DNA from: Pseudomonadota bacterium
Lineage (GTDB): Bacteria; Myxococcota_A; Polyangia; Polyangiales; Polyangiaceae
NCBI GenBank assembly: GCA_023432025.1
Contig: JAEYVE010000083.1
Coordinates: 11,645-75,644, forward strand
DNA: 64,000 bases
Reading direction: 5' to 3'
The notes beneath the pieces are model-generated. The model ran no database searches and was not told the DNA's origin. It saw only the letters and a list, made by a program, of their open reading frames with translations. The translations under genes were made by a program, and so were the position numbers. Shown one piece after another: positions 41,983 to 52,300 of the stretch. Each line of letters starts with the position of its first letter. Within the stretch, counting starts at the first letter, position 1.

Positions 41983-43221
41983 GTCGGGGCGAGCGCGAAG
42001 CGCTCCGCGCGCGTCGCGCAGCCACGCGCCACACGTGAGAAGCACCAGAAGGAGCGTGAAGACGGGCCCGAGCGTTCCGACGCCCAGCTTGTCGCCGAGC
42101 ACGGGTGCACGCGACGCGAAGGCGACCAAGAGGACGATGCTTGCGCCGAGCCAGCCGGGGCGCAGCGTGTAAGCCGCGAAGACGAGCGGCGTGAGAATGA
42201 CCAGATCGTAGCCATGGAGCGGCACGAACGCGGCGGTGAGCGCGCAAGCGATGGCCGCGTGCCACAGCGGGCTCACGAGCTCGGGAGCTCGCTGCTGGCG
42301 CAGCCGGAAGTGGACCGCCGCGAAGCCCAGCGCTAGCAGCGGGCCAAACAGCAAAGTGACGGACGCGAGCGGCCCGAGGCTGGCCAGCAAGGACGAAAGG
42401 CTGAAGAACTCGCCGGGCGCGTTGAAGCCGATGTCCATGTGCAGCCGGTAGCTCTCTGCGAGCTGTGCGGGGAGCTCGCCGAGGTCGACGTGGATGAGCG
42501 CAATGGCCGTGACGAGCAGTGTGGCGAGAGCGCCGCGCACGACGCCCCGAAACCCGCCCAAGAGGCACAGATACGCGAGCGGGAGAAAACCAATCTGCGG
42601 CTTGAGAGCCGCCAAGAAGGCAAACGCGGCCACCCAGTTGTCGCGCTTTTGGTGCCACGCCCAGAACGCGCCGACGACGCCCAAGAGGGGCACCATGCAC
42701 ATTTGCCCCTCGAAAAACGTCCAGCGGACGGCCCCGTTCGCGGTGGCGGCCGCGACGACGAGCCACACCCCCGGATCACGAAGCGAGAAGCTTTGGCTCT
42801 GGCGGAGCCAGCGCAGCAGGATGAACAGGATGCCTGCGTAGGAGGCGACGTTCACCAAGTCCCACAGGCGGCAGGCGAGGGGCCAGTTGGCGAGCCCGAG
42901 CGGCACCGCGAAGAACGCCATGTGCGGCGGGTACATGTACGGCGCCGTGGGCGGGGTGATTTCGCTGGGCGTGGCGCCGAGGAACGACGGATGCACGTGC
43001 ACCCATTGGCCACGCCACGCGACCACGTCGTACGGCACGACGCCCGTCAGCCACGTTTTCCCTGCAGCGTAGACGAACGCAAAGTCACTCCAGCCGCGCA
43101 CGAGATCCTTCAGCGGCAGGAGCGAGTAGAGCGTGACGACGACCGTCACCAACGCGGCGAGCGGGAACGCCCAGCGACGTTCGGCGGCGTCGGCGAATCG
43201 TTCTCGAAGGGAACCAAGCAT
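41956..43221 (-). CDS. GT87-type polytopic glycosyltransferase
   Basis: The 421-residue product has about ten transmembrane helices. The first periplasmic loop is acidic and aromatic (GWSDFAFVYAAGKTWLTGVV, YDVVAW), which matches the DUF2029/GT87 polyprenyl-phosphate-mannose-dependent mannosyltransferases. Such enzymes add mannose from a lipid donor on the outer face of the membrane. The predicted loop Asp (SDFAFVYAAG) is the likely catalytic acid of the family. Translation starts at ATG 43221. The end of the gene carries one copy of a 24-bp direct repeat. It lies next to a GT2 gene on the same strand. Confidence 0.83.
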   Translation of the reverse strand: MLGSLRERFADAAERRWAFPLAALVTVVVTLYSLLPLKDLVRGWSDFAFVYAAGKTWLTGVVPYDVVAWRGQWVHVHPSFLGATPSEITPPTAPYMYPPHMAFFAVPLGLANWPLACRLWDLVNVASYAGILFILLRWLRQSQSFSLRDPGVWLVVAAATANGAVRWTFFEGQMCMVPLLGVVGAFWAWHQKRDNWVAAFAFLAALKPQIGFLPLAYLCLLGGFRGVVRGALATLLVTAIALIHVDLGELPAQLAESYRLHMDIGFNAPGEFFSLSSLLASLGPLASVTLLFGPLLALGFAAVHFRLRQQRAPELVSPLWHAAIACALTAAFVPLHGYDLVILTPLVFAAYTLRPGWLGASIVLLVAFASRAPVLGDKLGVGTLGPVFTLLLVLLTCGAWLRDARGALRARPDNGAAPAAV

Positions 43222-43332
43222 GCGCGGACTCTACTCGAAGGGGGTCGCGTAGCAGAGAGCACTGGGGAAGGTGTTGCGCAGGAGATACCGCGTAGGGTCA
43301 ACAGAGCCTGGGGCAACACGTGCGTTGCGCGC

Positions 43333-44373
43333 TCAGGCGCTGACGCTTTTGTACTCGATGATGGTGCGCGTTCGGCGGAAGGCCAGATCCAAGAACGCTC
43401 GAACCACGCCGCGCAGCTCGACGAACTTTCCGAGCACGCAGGCGGTAGCGTACGACCGTGCGACGTCGGGAGGCAAAGCACGCGCCCCGCGCAGGTACCG
43501 GTACGTCTTCACCCAGAGCAGCGGGTAGAGCAAGAGCCCCAAAAACGCGCTCGGCCCCACGATCGGGCTCGAGAGCGCGAGCGCGAGCGGCAGGCCTCCC
43601 CAGCACACGATGGAAGCCACCTGTCGAACCCAAATGCGCCGCGGGCTCCGCAAGTGGAGGGCGCAGACGAGCGCAAACGCATAGCCGGCGCGCTCGACTC
43701 GTTTCCACCACTGCGCGCGGTGCGTCATGGCGGCGTCGTGCAGCGTCATTTCGTGATCGAGCCGCACGATGCGACGACCGGTGGCGCGGATGCGGTGACA
43801 GAGCTCGGGCTCCTCACCGGCAATGACGGTCGGGTTGAAGCCGCCGACCTCGTCGAACACCGAAGCCACCACCAGAAAATCACCGCCACACGCCGTGGCT
43901 TCACCGAGGGGAGTGTCCCATTCGACGTCACACAAGCGGTTGTAGAGGCTCGCCTCCGGAAAGCGTTCGCGCCGCCGCCCGCACACGATGGCCCAGTCGG
44001 AGTGGCGCTCGAGCTCCCGTTGGGCGACCGCGAGCCATCCGGCGTTCAGCTCGCAGTCCCCGTCGATGAATTGCACGAAGGCAACCCCGGGCGCCACCTT
44101 CCGCAAGAGCTCGAACCCGGCATTTCGGGCGCGCGCGGCACTGAAGGGGATGCTCATGTCGAGCGCGACGACGTGGGCGCCCTCCGCGCGCGCGTACGCC
44201 GCGCTGCCGTCCGTGGAGCCCGAATCCACGTAGACGACGGTCGACGCGTTCTGCTGCACGCTGGCCAAGCAGCGTTTCAGCCGCTCGCCCTCGTTTCTGC
44301 CGATGACGACGACTGCTACCGACGGATGCGGACCATCGTTCGGAGGTTCTGCGTTCGAAGATTCTGCGTTCAT
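43333..44373 (-). CDS. GT2 family glycosyltransferase, membrane-attached
   Basis: The 346-residue product has a GT-A fold: VAVVVIGRNEGERLKRCLAS, STVVYVDSGSTDGS, the metal-binding DGDCE (FVQFIDGDCELN), a central ATACGGDFLVV and GEEPELCHRI. Two or three hydrophobic segments follow near the C-terminus (VASIVCWGGLPLALALS, FLGLLLYPLLWVKTY). It should transfer a sugar from a nucleotide donor to a membrane-linked acceptor. ATG 44373 starts MNAESSNAEPP; ATG 44397 is an alternative. It lies 111 bases upstream of the GT87 gene and is divergent from the GT4 gene. Confidence 0.88.
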   Translation of the reverse strand: MNAESSNAEPPNDGPHPSVAVVVIGRNEGERLKRCLASVQQNASTVVYVDSGSTDGSAAYARAEGAHVVALDMSIPFSAARARNAGFELLRKVAPGVAFVQFIDGDCELNAGWLAVAQRELERHSDWAIVCGRRRERFPEASLYNRLCDVEWDTPLGEATACGGDFLVVASVFDEVGGFNPTVIAGEEPELCHRIRATGRRIVRLDHEMTLHDAAMTHRAQWWKRVERAGYAFALVCALHLRSPRRIWVRQVASIVCWGGLPLALALSSPIVGPSAFLGLLLYPLLWVKTYRYLRGARALPPDVARSYATACVLGKFVELRGVVRAFLDLAFRRTRTIIEYKSVSA

Positions 44374-44611
44374 TCGAGGCGCTCGGGGCGCGACCATACC
44401 ACGGGGGCTGCGCCTTCGAGGGTGCCTTCCGAAAGAGCGCGGATCGTCCGGCGACGCGCGTTGGGGCAACACCTGGCTGCCCCGTTTTTGGGGGAACCGA
44501 AGAGCTGGTTTCGTGGGGCGGGCGCAGGTGGGCCTGCCTGGCGGTGAACCGCTCGCCGCTCTAGGGTTCTCGTCGTCGTGGGCGACGACGTGCCCCGACA
44601 GAACTCCGACG

Positions 44612-45907
44612 ATGCCTACGCTGCCTCAGGATCCCATTCGACCGCCGTTGCGTGTCGCTTACCTCGTCAATCACTACCCCAAGGTGAGCCACAGCTTCAT
44701 CCGGCGTGAAATCCTGGCGTTGGAGAGACAGGGCGTGGAGGTCGAGCGAATTTCCGTGCGCGGCGCGGGCGACTCCCTCGTGGATCCGGAGGACCAGAGG
44801 GAGCAACGGCGCACGCGCTACGTGCTCGCGCGTGGTCCGCTCTATTTGCTTTGGGCAGCGTTCGTTTTCGCGCTGCGCCGGCCCGGCAAGGCGCTGTCGG
44901 GTTTGCGCCTCGCGCTGGCTTTGTCCCGCCGCTCGGATCGCTCGCTCGCGCATCATTTGATTTACCTCGCGGAGGCTTGCCTCGTCGTGTCGTGGCTGGC
45001 GCGCGCGCGCGTCACGCACCTGCACGCGCACTTCGGAACGAACCCTGCGGAGGTGGCGCTCTTGATTCACGCGCTCGGCGGGCCGTCGTTCAGCTTCACC
45101 GTGCACGGCCCGGAAGAGTTCGACAAGCCGGAGTTTCTGGCGCTAAAGCGCAAGATCGAGCACGCGCGCTTCGTCGTCGCGATCAGCTCGTATGGTCGTA
45201 GCCAGCTGTCGCGCTGGATTGATCCTCTCGACTGGAAAAAGATCCAAATCGTGCACTGCGGCTTGGAGCCGGCCTTCCACGAGCTCCCCGCCCAAGCCGT
45301 GCCGCCCGCGCCGCGCTTCGTTTGTGTGGGTCGCCTCTGCGAGCAAAAGGGACAGCTCGTGGCGCTCGAGGCCGTGGCGCTCTTGAAGCAGCGCGGCGTG
45401 GCCTGCGAGCTGGTGCTCGCCGGAGACGGAGAAATGCGGCAGGCCGTCGAGCAGCGCCGTGACGAGCTGGGCATCGGTGATCGCGTGCGTATCACGGGCT
45501 GGCTCTCGAGCTCGGCCGTGCGCGACGAAATCTTGGCGTCGCGTGCGCTCGTCATGCCGAGCTTCGCAGAAGGGCTCCCCGTGGCCATCATGGAGGCGAT
45601 GGCGCTCAGGCGCCCGGTCGTGTCCACGTACGTCGCGGGCATTCCCGAGCTGGTGCGTCCTGCGCTGGAAGGTTGGCTCGTGCCGGCCGGAGACGTGGCG
45701 GCGTTGGCCGAGGCGATGGAACGCGTGGCCACGGCCGCGCCGGACGAGCTGGAGCGTATGTCGGCTTCGGCGCGTAGCCGCGTTCTGCAGCGGCACGACG
45801 TGGACCAAGAAGCGACGCGGCTCCGGCTCTTGTTCTCGGGGCAGTCGCCGGCAGCTCGTACGTGGGACGACCCGCCGAAACCGGACGAAAACGTCTTCGC
45901 CGCGTGA
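44612..45907 (+). CDS. GT4 family glycosyltransferase
   Basis: The 431-residue product has the two-Rossmann GT-B fold. The N-terminal part has YLVNHYPKVSHSFIRREILAL and HAHFGTNPAEVA. The C-terminal donor-binding part has FVCVGRLCEQKGQLVALEAV, LAGDGEMRQAVEQ, MPSFAEGLPVAIMEAMA and PVVSTYVAGIPELV. The EGLPVAIMEA motif holds the conserved Glu residues of retaining GT4 enzymes. It likely acts on the same glycan or glycolipid as its neighbours. ATG 44612 gives MPTLPQDPIRPPLRVAYLV; longer upstream starts have no family similarity. Confidence 0.9.
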   Translation: MPTLPQDPIRPPLRVAYLVNHYPKVSHSFIRREILALERQGVEVERISVRGAGDSLVDPEDQREQRRTRYVLARGPLYLLWAAFVFALRRPGKALSGLRLALALSRRSDRSLAHHLIYLAEACLVVSWLARARVTHLHAHFGTNPAEVALLIHALGGPSFSFTVHGPEEFDKPEFLALKRKIEHARFVVAISSYGRSQLSRWIDPLDWKKIQIVHCGLEPAFHELPAQAVPPAPRFVCVGRLCEQKGQLVALEAVALLKQRGVACELVLAGDGEMRQAVEQRRDELGIGDRVRITGWLSSSAVRDEILASRALVMPSFAEGLPVAIMEAMALRRPVVSTYVAGIPELVRPALEGWLVPAGDVAALAEAMERVATAAPDELERMSASARSRVLQRHDVDQEATRLRLLFSGQSPAARTWDDPPKPDENVFAA

Positions 45908-45938
45908 CGCGGCGGACTGCGCTTGCTGGGCGCCTGGC

Positions 45939-46931
45939 TCAGCTCGCTCGAAACTGCTCGAGGAGTCGGCGCGCCGCGGAGGTGGGCGCTACCTGGCCCT
46001 CGCGCACCTCGGTTTCCACGGCATCGAGACGAGACGCCACGCTCGGGTGCTCCCGAAACTGACTTTCGAGCTCGGCCCGCACCAGGTCCCAGAGCCACGC
46101 GAGCGCTTGCTCGCGGCGCTTGTCGTGAAAAGCGCCGGAGCGCTTCGCCGAGTCGACGAAACGCTCCACGCGGGCCCACAGCTCCGGAAGGCCGGTCTTG
46201 GACAGCGCGCTCAGCGTGAGCACCTCGGGGGCCCACGTGTGCTCGCCGACGCTCCGCGTGGCGCCGAAGAGGCGCAGCGCGCCTTCGAGCTGTGACACCG
46301 CGCGGCGCGCCGCGGATTCGTCCAAGTCAGCCTTGTTGACGACGATGAGGTCGGCGAGCTCGACCACGCCCTTTTTCATCGCCTGCAGGTCGTCTCCGGC
46401 GTTGGGCAGCTGCAGCAGCAAGAAGAGATCCGTCATCGTCGCGACGGCCGTCTCCGACTGCCCCACGCCGACCGTCTCGACCAGTACGACGTCGTAGCCG
46501 GCAGCTTCGAACGCCAGCATGCTCTCTCGCGTTTTGGCGGCGACGCCGCCCCACGTGCCCGCGGACGGGCTCGGGCGGACGAAAGCGGCGGGGTGCACGC
46601 TGAGCTGCTCCATGCGTGTTTTGTCGCCCAAAATGGCGCCGCCGGAGCGGGCGGACGAGGGATCGATGGCAAGAACGGCGACCTTGTGCCCGCGCTCGAC
46701 CAACCACAAACCGAACGCCTCGATGAACGTGGATTTGCCGGCGCCCGGCACGCCCGACACGCCGATGCGGAGCGACTTGCCCGAGTGCGGCGTGAGCAGT
46801 GCGAGCACCGCGTCTGCCCGCTTTCGATGATCCGCGCGGGTGGACTCGAGCAGCGTCACGACCTTGGACAGGGCGCGCCGCTCTCCGCGCAAAACGCGCG
46901 CGGCGAGCTCGGAGTCGGAAGGCTGCGTCAC
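45939..46931 (-). CDS. meaB: Methylmalonyl-CoA mutase chaperone GTPase MeaB
   Basis: The 330-residue product is the G3E GTPase that loads and protects the cobalamin of methylmalonyl-CoA mutase. Features are the P-loop GVSGVPGAGKSTFIEAFG, AVLAIDPSSARSGGAILGDKTRM, FVRPSPSAGTWGGVAAKT, VETVGVGQSETAVATM and VVNKADLDE. The GTG start at 46931 lies 4 bases after the end of the mutase gene and is preceded by AAGG, so the two form an operon. Confidence 0.95.
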   Translation of the reverse strand: MTQPSDSELAARVLRGERRALSKVVTLLESTRADHRKRADAVLALLTPHSGKSLRIGVSGVPGAGKSTFIEAFGLWLVERGHKVAVLAIDPSSARSGGAILGDKTRMEQLSVHPAAFVRPSPSAGTWGGVAAKTRESMLAFEAAGYDVVLVETVGVGQSETAVATMTDLFLLLQLPNAGDDLQAMKKGVVELADLIVVNKADLDESAARRAVSQLEGALRLFGATRSVGEHTWAPEVLTLSALSKTGLPELWARVERFVDSAKRSGAFHDKRREQALAWLWDLVRAELESQFREHPSVASRLDAVETEVREGQVAPTSAARRLLEQFRAS

Positions 46932-46935
46932 GGGC

Positions 46936-49125
46936 TCAGCCTTCCGTGAGGTGCTCTCGGATGCGCGCGAGCACGTCTTTTGCGCTCGCCGGAATGGGCG
47001 TGCCCGGACCGTAAATGCCCTTCACGCCCGCTGCGTACAGCTCCGCGTAGTCCTGCTGGGGAACGACCCCACCCACGAACACGACGATGTCCTCGGCGCC
47101 TTCGCGGCGCAGCGCTTCGAGCAAAGCGGGGACGAGCGTCTTGTGGCCGGCGGCGAGGGTGCTGACGCCGATGGCGTGCACGTCGTTTTCGATGGCCTGG
47201 CGCGCGCACTCTTCGGGCGTTTGAAAGAGCGGCCCGATGTCCACGTCGAACCCGAGATCCGCGAACGCGGTGGCCACGATTTTGGCGCCGCGATCGTGAC
47301 CGTCCTGACCCAGCTTGGCGACGAGCACGCGCGGCTGGCGGCCTTGCTCTCGGGCGAAGGTCGCGATTTCTCCGCGGAGTTGGTCGAGACCTTCGGGCGT
47401 GTCGTAAGCCGTGGCGTACACTCCGGTCACCTTCTGCGTATTGGCGCGGTAACGGCCATAAACCTCTTCGAGCGCGGCGCTGACCTCACCTACGGTAGCG
47501 CGGCTCCGCATGGCCACGATCGAGAGCTCGAGCAGGTTGCCGCTGCCGCTCTCGGCGGCTCGCGTGAGGGTCGCGAGCGCCTCTTCGACGGCTTTTCCGT
47601 CGCGGCTCCGGCGGAGCTCAGCCAAGCGTTCGATTTGGCTGCGGCGCACGGCGTGGTTGTCGATCACGCGCACGTCGATTTCGTCTTCCTCAGCGAGCTT
47701 GTACTTGTTCACGCCGACGATGACGTCCTTGCCGGAGTCGATGCGCGCCTGCTTTTCCGCGGCGCTGGCTTCGATCTTGAGCTTGGCCCAGCCGGTCTCG
47801 ACGGCGCGCGTCATGCCGCCCAGTCGGTCGACTTCCGCGATGATTTCCCAGGCTTTGTCGGCCATGTCCTGCGTGAGCCGCTCCATCATGTAGCTGCCCG
47901 CCCACGGGTCCACGACGCTCGTGATGTGGGTTTCCTCTTGCAGGATGAGCTGGGTGTTGCGAGCGATGCGCGCGCTGAACTCGGTGGGCAGCGCGATGGC
48001 CTCGTCCAGCGCGTTGGTGTGAAGGCTCTGCGTGCCGCCGAAGATGGCCGCCATCGCCTCCACCGTGGTGCGCACCACGTTGTTGTACGGGTCCTGCTCG
48101 GCCAAGCTGAAGCCCGACGTTTGGCAGTGCGTGCGCAGCATCAGGCTCTTGGGGCTCTTGGCCCCGAACTCCGTCATGATTTTCCACCAGAGCAGACGCG
48201 CCGCGCGCATCTTGGCGATCTCGAGGTAGAAGTTCATGCCGATCGCCCAAAAGAAGCTGAGGCGCCCGGCGAACGCGTCCACGTCCAGCCCCTTGGCGAG
48301 GGCAGTCTTCACGTACTCCTTGCCGTCCGCCAAGGTGAGCGCAAGCTCCAGCGCTTGGTTCGCGCCGGCTTCGTGCATGTGGTAGCCGGAGATCGAAATC
48401 GAGTTGAACTTCGGCAGCTCTTTGGCGCAGTACTCGATGATGTCGCCCACGATGCGCATGGACGGCGCAGGCGGGTAAATGTACGTGTTTCTGACCAAAA
48501 ACTCCTTGAGAATGTCGTTCTGAATCGTGCCGGAGAGCGCGCGTCTTTCGACGCCCTGCTCCTCCGCGGCCACGATGTAAGAAGCCAGCACGGGCAAGAC
48601 CGCGCCGTTCATCGTCATCGACACCGACACCTTGTCGAGCGGGATCCCGTCGAACAGGACCTTCATGTCGAGCACGCTGTCTATCGCAACGCCCGCCTTG
48701 CCGACGTCGCCTTCCACGCGCGGGTGATCGCTGTCGTAGCCGCGGTGCGTGGCCAAATCGAACGCCACGCTCACGCCTTGGCCGCCGGCGGCCAGCGCCT
48801 TTCGGTAGAAGGCGTTGGACGCTTCCGCCGTGGAGAACCCCGCGTACTGACGCACGGTCCACGGGCGCACCGTGTACATCGTGGCTTGTGGCCCGCGCAC
48901 GTACGGGGGAAAGCCCGGCAGCGTGTCGATGTGCTCGAGCCCTTCGACGTCCGCCCGCGTGTAGAGCGGATGCACGACGATGCCCTCGGGCGTGACCCAG
49001 TCGAGCGCTTCGAGCTTTCCGCCGGGCGCTGACTTTTGGGCGGCGGCCCGCCACGTTTCGATGGACTCGGAGCTCGGAAGTTCGGTTTTCGACATCGATT
49101 GCTTGGCTCGTTCGTTGGCGGCCAT
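46936..49125 (-). CDS. scpA: Methylmalonyl-CoA mutase (large, B12-binding)
   Basis: This B12 enzyme interconverts succinyl-CoA and (R)-methylmalonyl-CoA. The 729-residue single-chain form has the TIM-barrel substrate domain ([78 protein letters not shown]) and the C-terminal cobalamin domain ([12 protein letters not shown] with the DxHxxG His, [19 protein letters not shown]). It could supply methylmalonyl-CoA to the adjacent PKS, but it may simply be propionate metabolism placed here by chance. ATG 49125 is used; ATG 49095 is a possible shorter start. The 214-base gap to the divergent NRPS gene shows no sure promoter. Confidence 0.95.
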   Translation of the reverse strand: MAANERAKQSMSKTELPSSESIETWRAAAQKSAPGGKLEALDWVTPEGIVVHPLYTRADVEGLEHIDTLPGFPPYVRGPQATMYTVRPWTVRQYAGFSTAEASNAFYRKALAAGGQGVSVAFDLATHRGYDSDHPRVEGDVGKAGVAIDSVLDMKVLFDGIPLDKVSVSMTMNGAVLPVLASYIVAAEEQGVERRALSGTIQNDILKEFLVRNTYIYPPAPSMRIVGDIIEYCAKELPKFNSISISGYHMHEAGANQALELALTLADGKEYVKTALAKGLDVDAFAGRLSFFWAIGMNFYLEIAKMRAARLLWWKIMTEFGAKSPKSLMLRTHCQTSGFSLAEQDPYNNVVRTTVEAMAAIFGGTQSLHTNALDEAIALPTEFSARIARNTQLILQEETHITSVVDPWAGSYMMERLTQDMADKAWEIIAEVDRLGGMTRAVETGWAKLKIEASAAEKQARIDSGKDVIVGVNKYKLAEEDEIDVRVIDNHAVRRSQIERLAELRRSRDGKAVEEALATLTRAAESGSGNLLELSIVAMRSRATVGEVSAALEEVYGRYRANTQKVTGVYATAYDTPEGLDQLRGEIATFAREQGRQPRVLVAKLGQDGHDRGAKIVATAFADLGFDVDIGPLFQTPEECARQAIENDVHAIGVSTLAAGHKTLVPALLEALRREGAEDIVVFVGGVVPQQDYAELYAAGVKGIYGPGTPIPASAKDVLARIREHLTEG

Positions 49126-49339
49126 AGCGTTCGGCCCTGGTTCTGGACAAGGTGGAACGCCGGCGCGACCTAACCGACCTGTTTCCCCGTTCGAGTGGCC
49201 CCCAGGCCGCCCACCGTCCTATCTTCGCGCCCTTGGCTAAGCCTTCGGTTTGACTACATTGTCGTAGCTCGGCTGTCGCGCTCTATTTCGTTTCATTCGA
49301 GTCGCGTCCGCACGTCCGCGCCCCTACGGAGAATCATCG

Positions 49340-52300
49340 ATGTCGTCATTCGTTTGCGCACTGATGGGTCAGGGACCTCAGCTGATTGCCTGCGCGGAGG
49401 TCCTGCTCGCGCGAGGCCACCGCATCTCTCGCGTCGTGTCGGACTGTGCGGAGGTCACCGCCTGGACGCAGAAGAAGGGCCTCGCGCGCATCGGGACGAA
49501 GGAAAACCCCGCCGATTCGCTGGCGCAGGAGCCGTTCGACTACTTCTTCAGCATCGTCAACCACGCCATCACGCCGCCCGAGGTGCTCGCGCTGCCACGC
49601 CGGGGCGCCATCAATTATCACGACTCACGTTTGCCCGCGTACAGCGGCTTCAACGCCACGTCGTGGGCCATTTTGGACGGTCAAAGCGAGCACGGCATCA
49701 CCTGGCACCGCATGACGGCGGACGTCGACGCGGGCGCGGTGCTCGTGCAGCGCACCTTCGCCATCGGCGACGAGGACACGGCATTTGCGCTCGCGGCTCG
49801 TGCGAGCGAGGTGGCGGTGCGTTCCTTCGGGGAGCTCCTGGACGGGTTGGAAAAGGGGTCGCTCGTCGAGGAGCCGGCCCGTCCAGCCGAAAACTTCCAC
49901 TTCAAGTCGGAGCGCCTCGGCTTTTCCGTCGTGGATCCGCGTGCCACGACGCTCGAAATCCAGCGTTTGGTGCGTGCCTTGGACTTCGGTCCCGAGGAGA
50001 GCTGGCTGAGCCGCCCCAAGCTGCAAACGCCCAGCGGCGCCTTCATCGCGGTGGGCGCCGTCGCCCCCGGCTCCTCTCACGGCGCCCCGGGCACGCTTCA
50101 CCGCGCCAGCGCCGAGGCCCTCGAGCTTTCCGTCGCGGACGGCAGCCTGGTTTTGTCCGATTTGGCGACGCTCGAAGGCGAGCCGCTCTCGGCGGAGCAG
50201 CTCGGTGCTCTCGGCTTGGTCGCGGGTGCGACGTTGTCGTCGCCGCCCACCGAGCTCGCGGACGCCGCGCGGGAGCTCGACCGACGTGTGACGAAGCGAG
50301 AGCGCTCCTGGGTCTCACGCCTTTCGAGCGTGGCGGCGCCCACGCTGAGCGAGCTCCGTGCGCATGCGAGCGGCGGGAGCGTAGAGCGAGTTTCGGTCGC
50401 GCTTCCGTCGGCTTGGGCTTCGCGCGCTCCCGAAGAGCGACGTGCGCTCGGCGTCACGGCGCTCGCTGCCTACTTGGCGCGGGTCGGGGAAGACGTGTTC
50501 CGCGTGAGCTTGGGCCTCACGGCGCCGTCGCTCGCGGCGGAGCTCCACTCGCTCTACGCGAGCGTGGTCCCGCTGTCGCTCGACATTTCCACCGAGCTGA
50601 CCCTGGCCGAGGCGCTCGGTCGCGTCACGAAGGAGCTGGAGTCGGCGCGCGAGCGCGAGACGTACGCGCGCGACGTGTGGACGCGCTACCCGTCGCTCCG
50701 CTCCGTCGCCAAGAGCGAACGCGAGCTGCCCATCGTGGTTTCGTTCGGCCGAGGGGAGCCGAGCGCGCTGCCGAGCGGCGCGCGGCTGCTGGTTCAGTTG
50801 CCGGAAGAAGGGGGCGAGCTTTCGCTGGTCTGGGATTCGGCCGCGCTCTCGCGCGTTCACGCCGAGCGCTTGGCGGAGCGCCTGGCGCATGTGGTGGGGC
50901 TCGTGGCGGCGGACGACGCGAGCGCACGCCTCGATTCGTTCTCCATCGTGACGCCCGGGGAAACCAGCCTGCTTCTCGAGACGTTCCAGAACACCTCGCG
51001 ACCCGCCGCGGAAATCGCCTGCATTCACCGCTTGTTCGAGGCTCAGGTGGCGCGCACGCCGGACAAGACGGCGGTGGTGTTCCGGGACCGGAGCCTCACG
51101 TACCGTGAGCTCGACGCGCGCGCGAACGCGCTCGGCCGAGAGCTGCAGAGCCGCGGCGTGGGTCCGGACTCGCTCGTCGCCATCTCCATCGAGCGTTCGC
51201 TCGACATGGTGGTGGGCCTGCTCGCCATTTTGAAGGCGGGCGGCGCCTACGTTCCTCTGGACCCGGCGTACCCCGCGGAGCGCCTCTCCATCATGCTCGA
51301 GGACTCCGGCGCACGGCTGCTCCTCACGCAGAGTCATCTCACCAAACAAATCCCTCACCACGGCGCGGAGCTCATCCTGGTGGACGGCCCGCGCGAGGGG
51401 GCGTCGGGCGAGCCGCTCTCGAGCGACGTACGGCCGGGGCACCTCGCGTACGTGATTTTCACGTCCGGTTCGACGGGGCGTCCGAAGGGCGTGATGGTCG
51501 AGCACCGGAACGCCGCGAACTTCTTCGCGGGCATGGACGAGCGCGTGGGCACCGAGCCCGGCGTTTGGCTCGCCGTCACCAGCATTTCCTTCGACATTTC
51601 GGTCTTGGAGCTGTTCTGGACGCTGACGCGCGGCTTCGAGGTCGTGATTCAGGAGGAAGGAGACCGCGCGTCGCTGCTCAAGTCGCAGAGCCGCGTGCGT
51701 GTCTCGAGCAAGCCGATGGACTTCGGCTTGTTCTACTTCGCCGCGGATAGCTCCACGGCGCCCCAGGGCAACGCCTACCGCCTCCTGCTGGAGGGGGCGC
51801 GCTTCGCCGATACGCACGACTTTACCGCGGTGTGGACGCCGGAGCGGCATTTCCACGCCTTCGGTGGTTTGTACCCGAACCCGGCCGTCACGTCGGCGGC
51901 CATCGCGGCCGTGACGTCGCGCGTCGCGCTGCGCGCTGGCAGCGTCGTGATCCCTCTGCACGATCCCATCCGCGTCGCGGAGGAGTGGGCCGTGGTGGAC
52001 AACCTGTCGAACGGTCGCGTGGGGCTTTCGTTCGCCTCCGGTTGGCACGCCAACGACTTCGCGCTCAAGCCGGAGAACTACGAGCGGCGCCGCGAGGTGA
52101 TGCAGGAGTCGATCGAAACCGTCCTCAAGCTGTGGGCGGGCGAGAAAATTCGCGTCAAAAACGGCAGCGGTCAGGAGATCGAGGTGGGCGTCTTGCCGCG
52201 CCCCGTGCGGCAGAGGCCGCCCATGTGGATCGCCTCCGCGGGCAACGTCGACACGTTCAAGGCCGCAGGTCGCCTCGGCTACAACGTCCTCACGAACATG

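Noticed and set aside
39395..42766. A 1123-codon minus-strand open frame
   Set aside because: It is antisense to the NRPS adenylation and thioesterase domains and is Arg/His-rich without domains. It arises from GC-rich codon bias on the other strand.
49250..49288. TTGACT and a CTATTT box upstream of the formyl-NRPS gene
   Set aside because: The gap between them is 27 bases, far from the 16-18 needed for a sigma-70 promoter.
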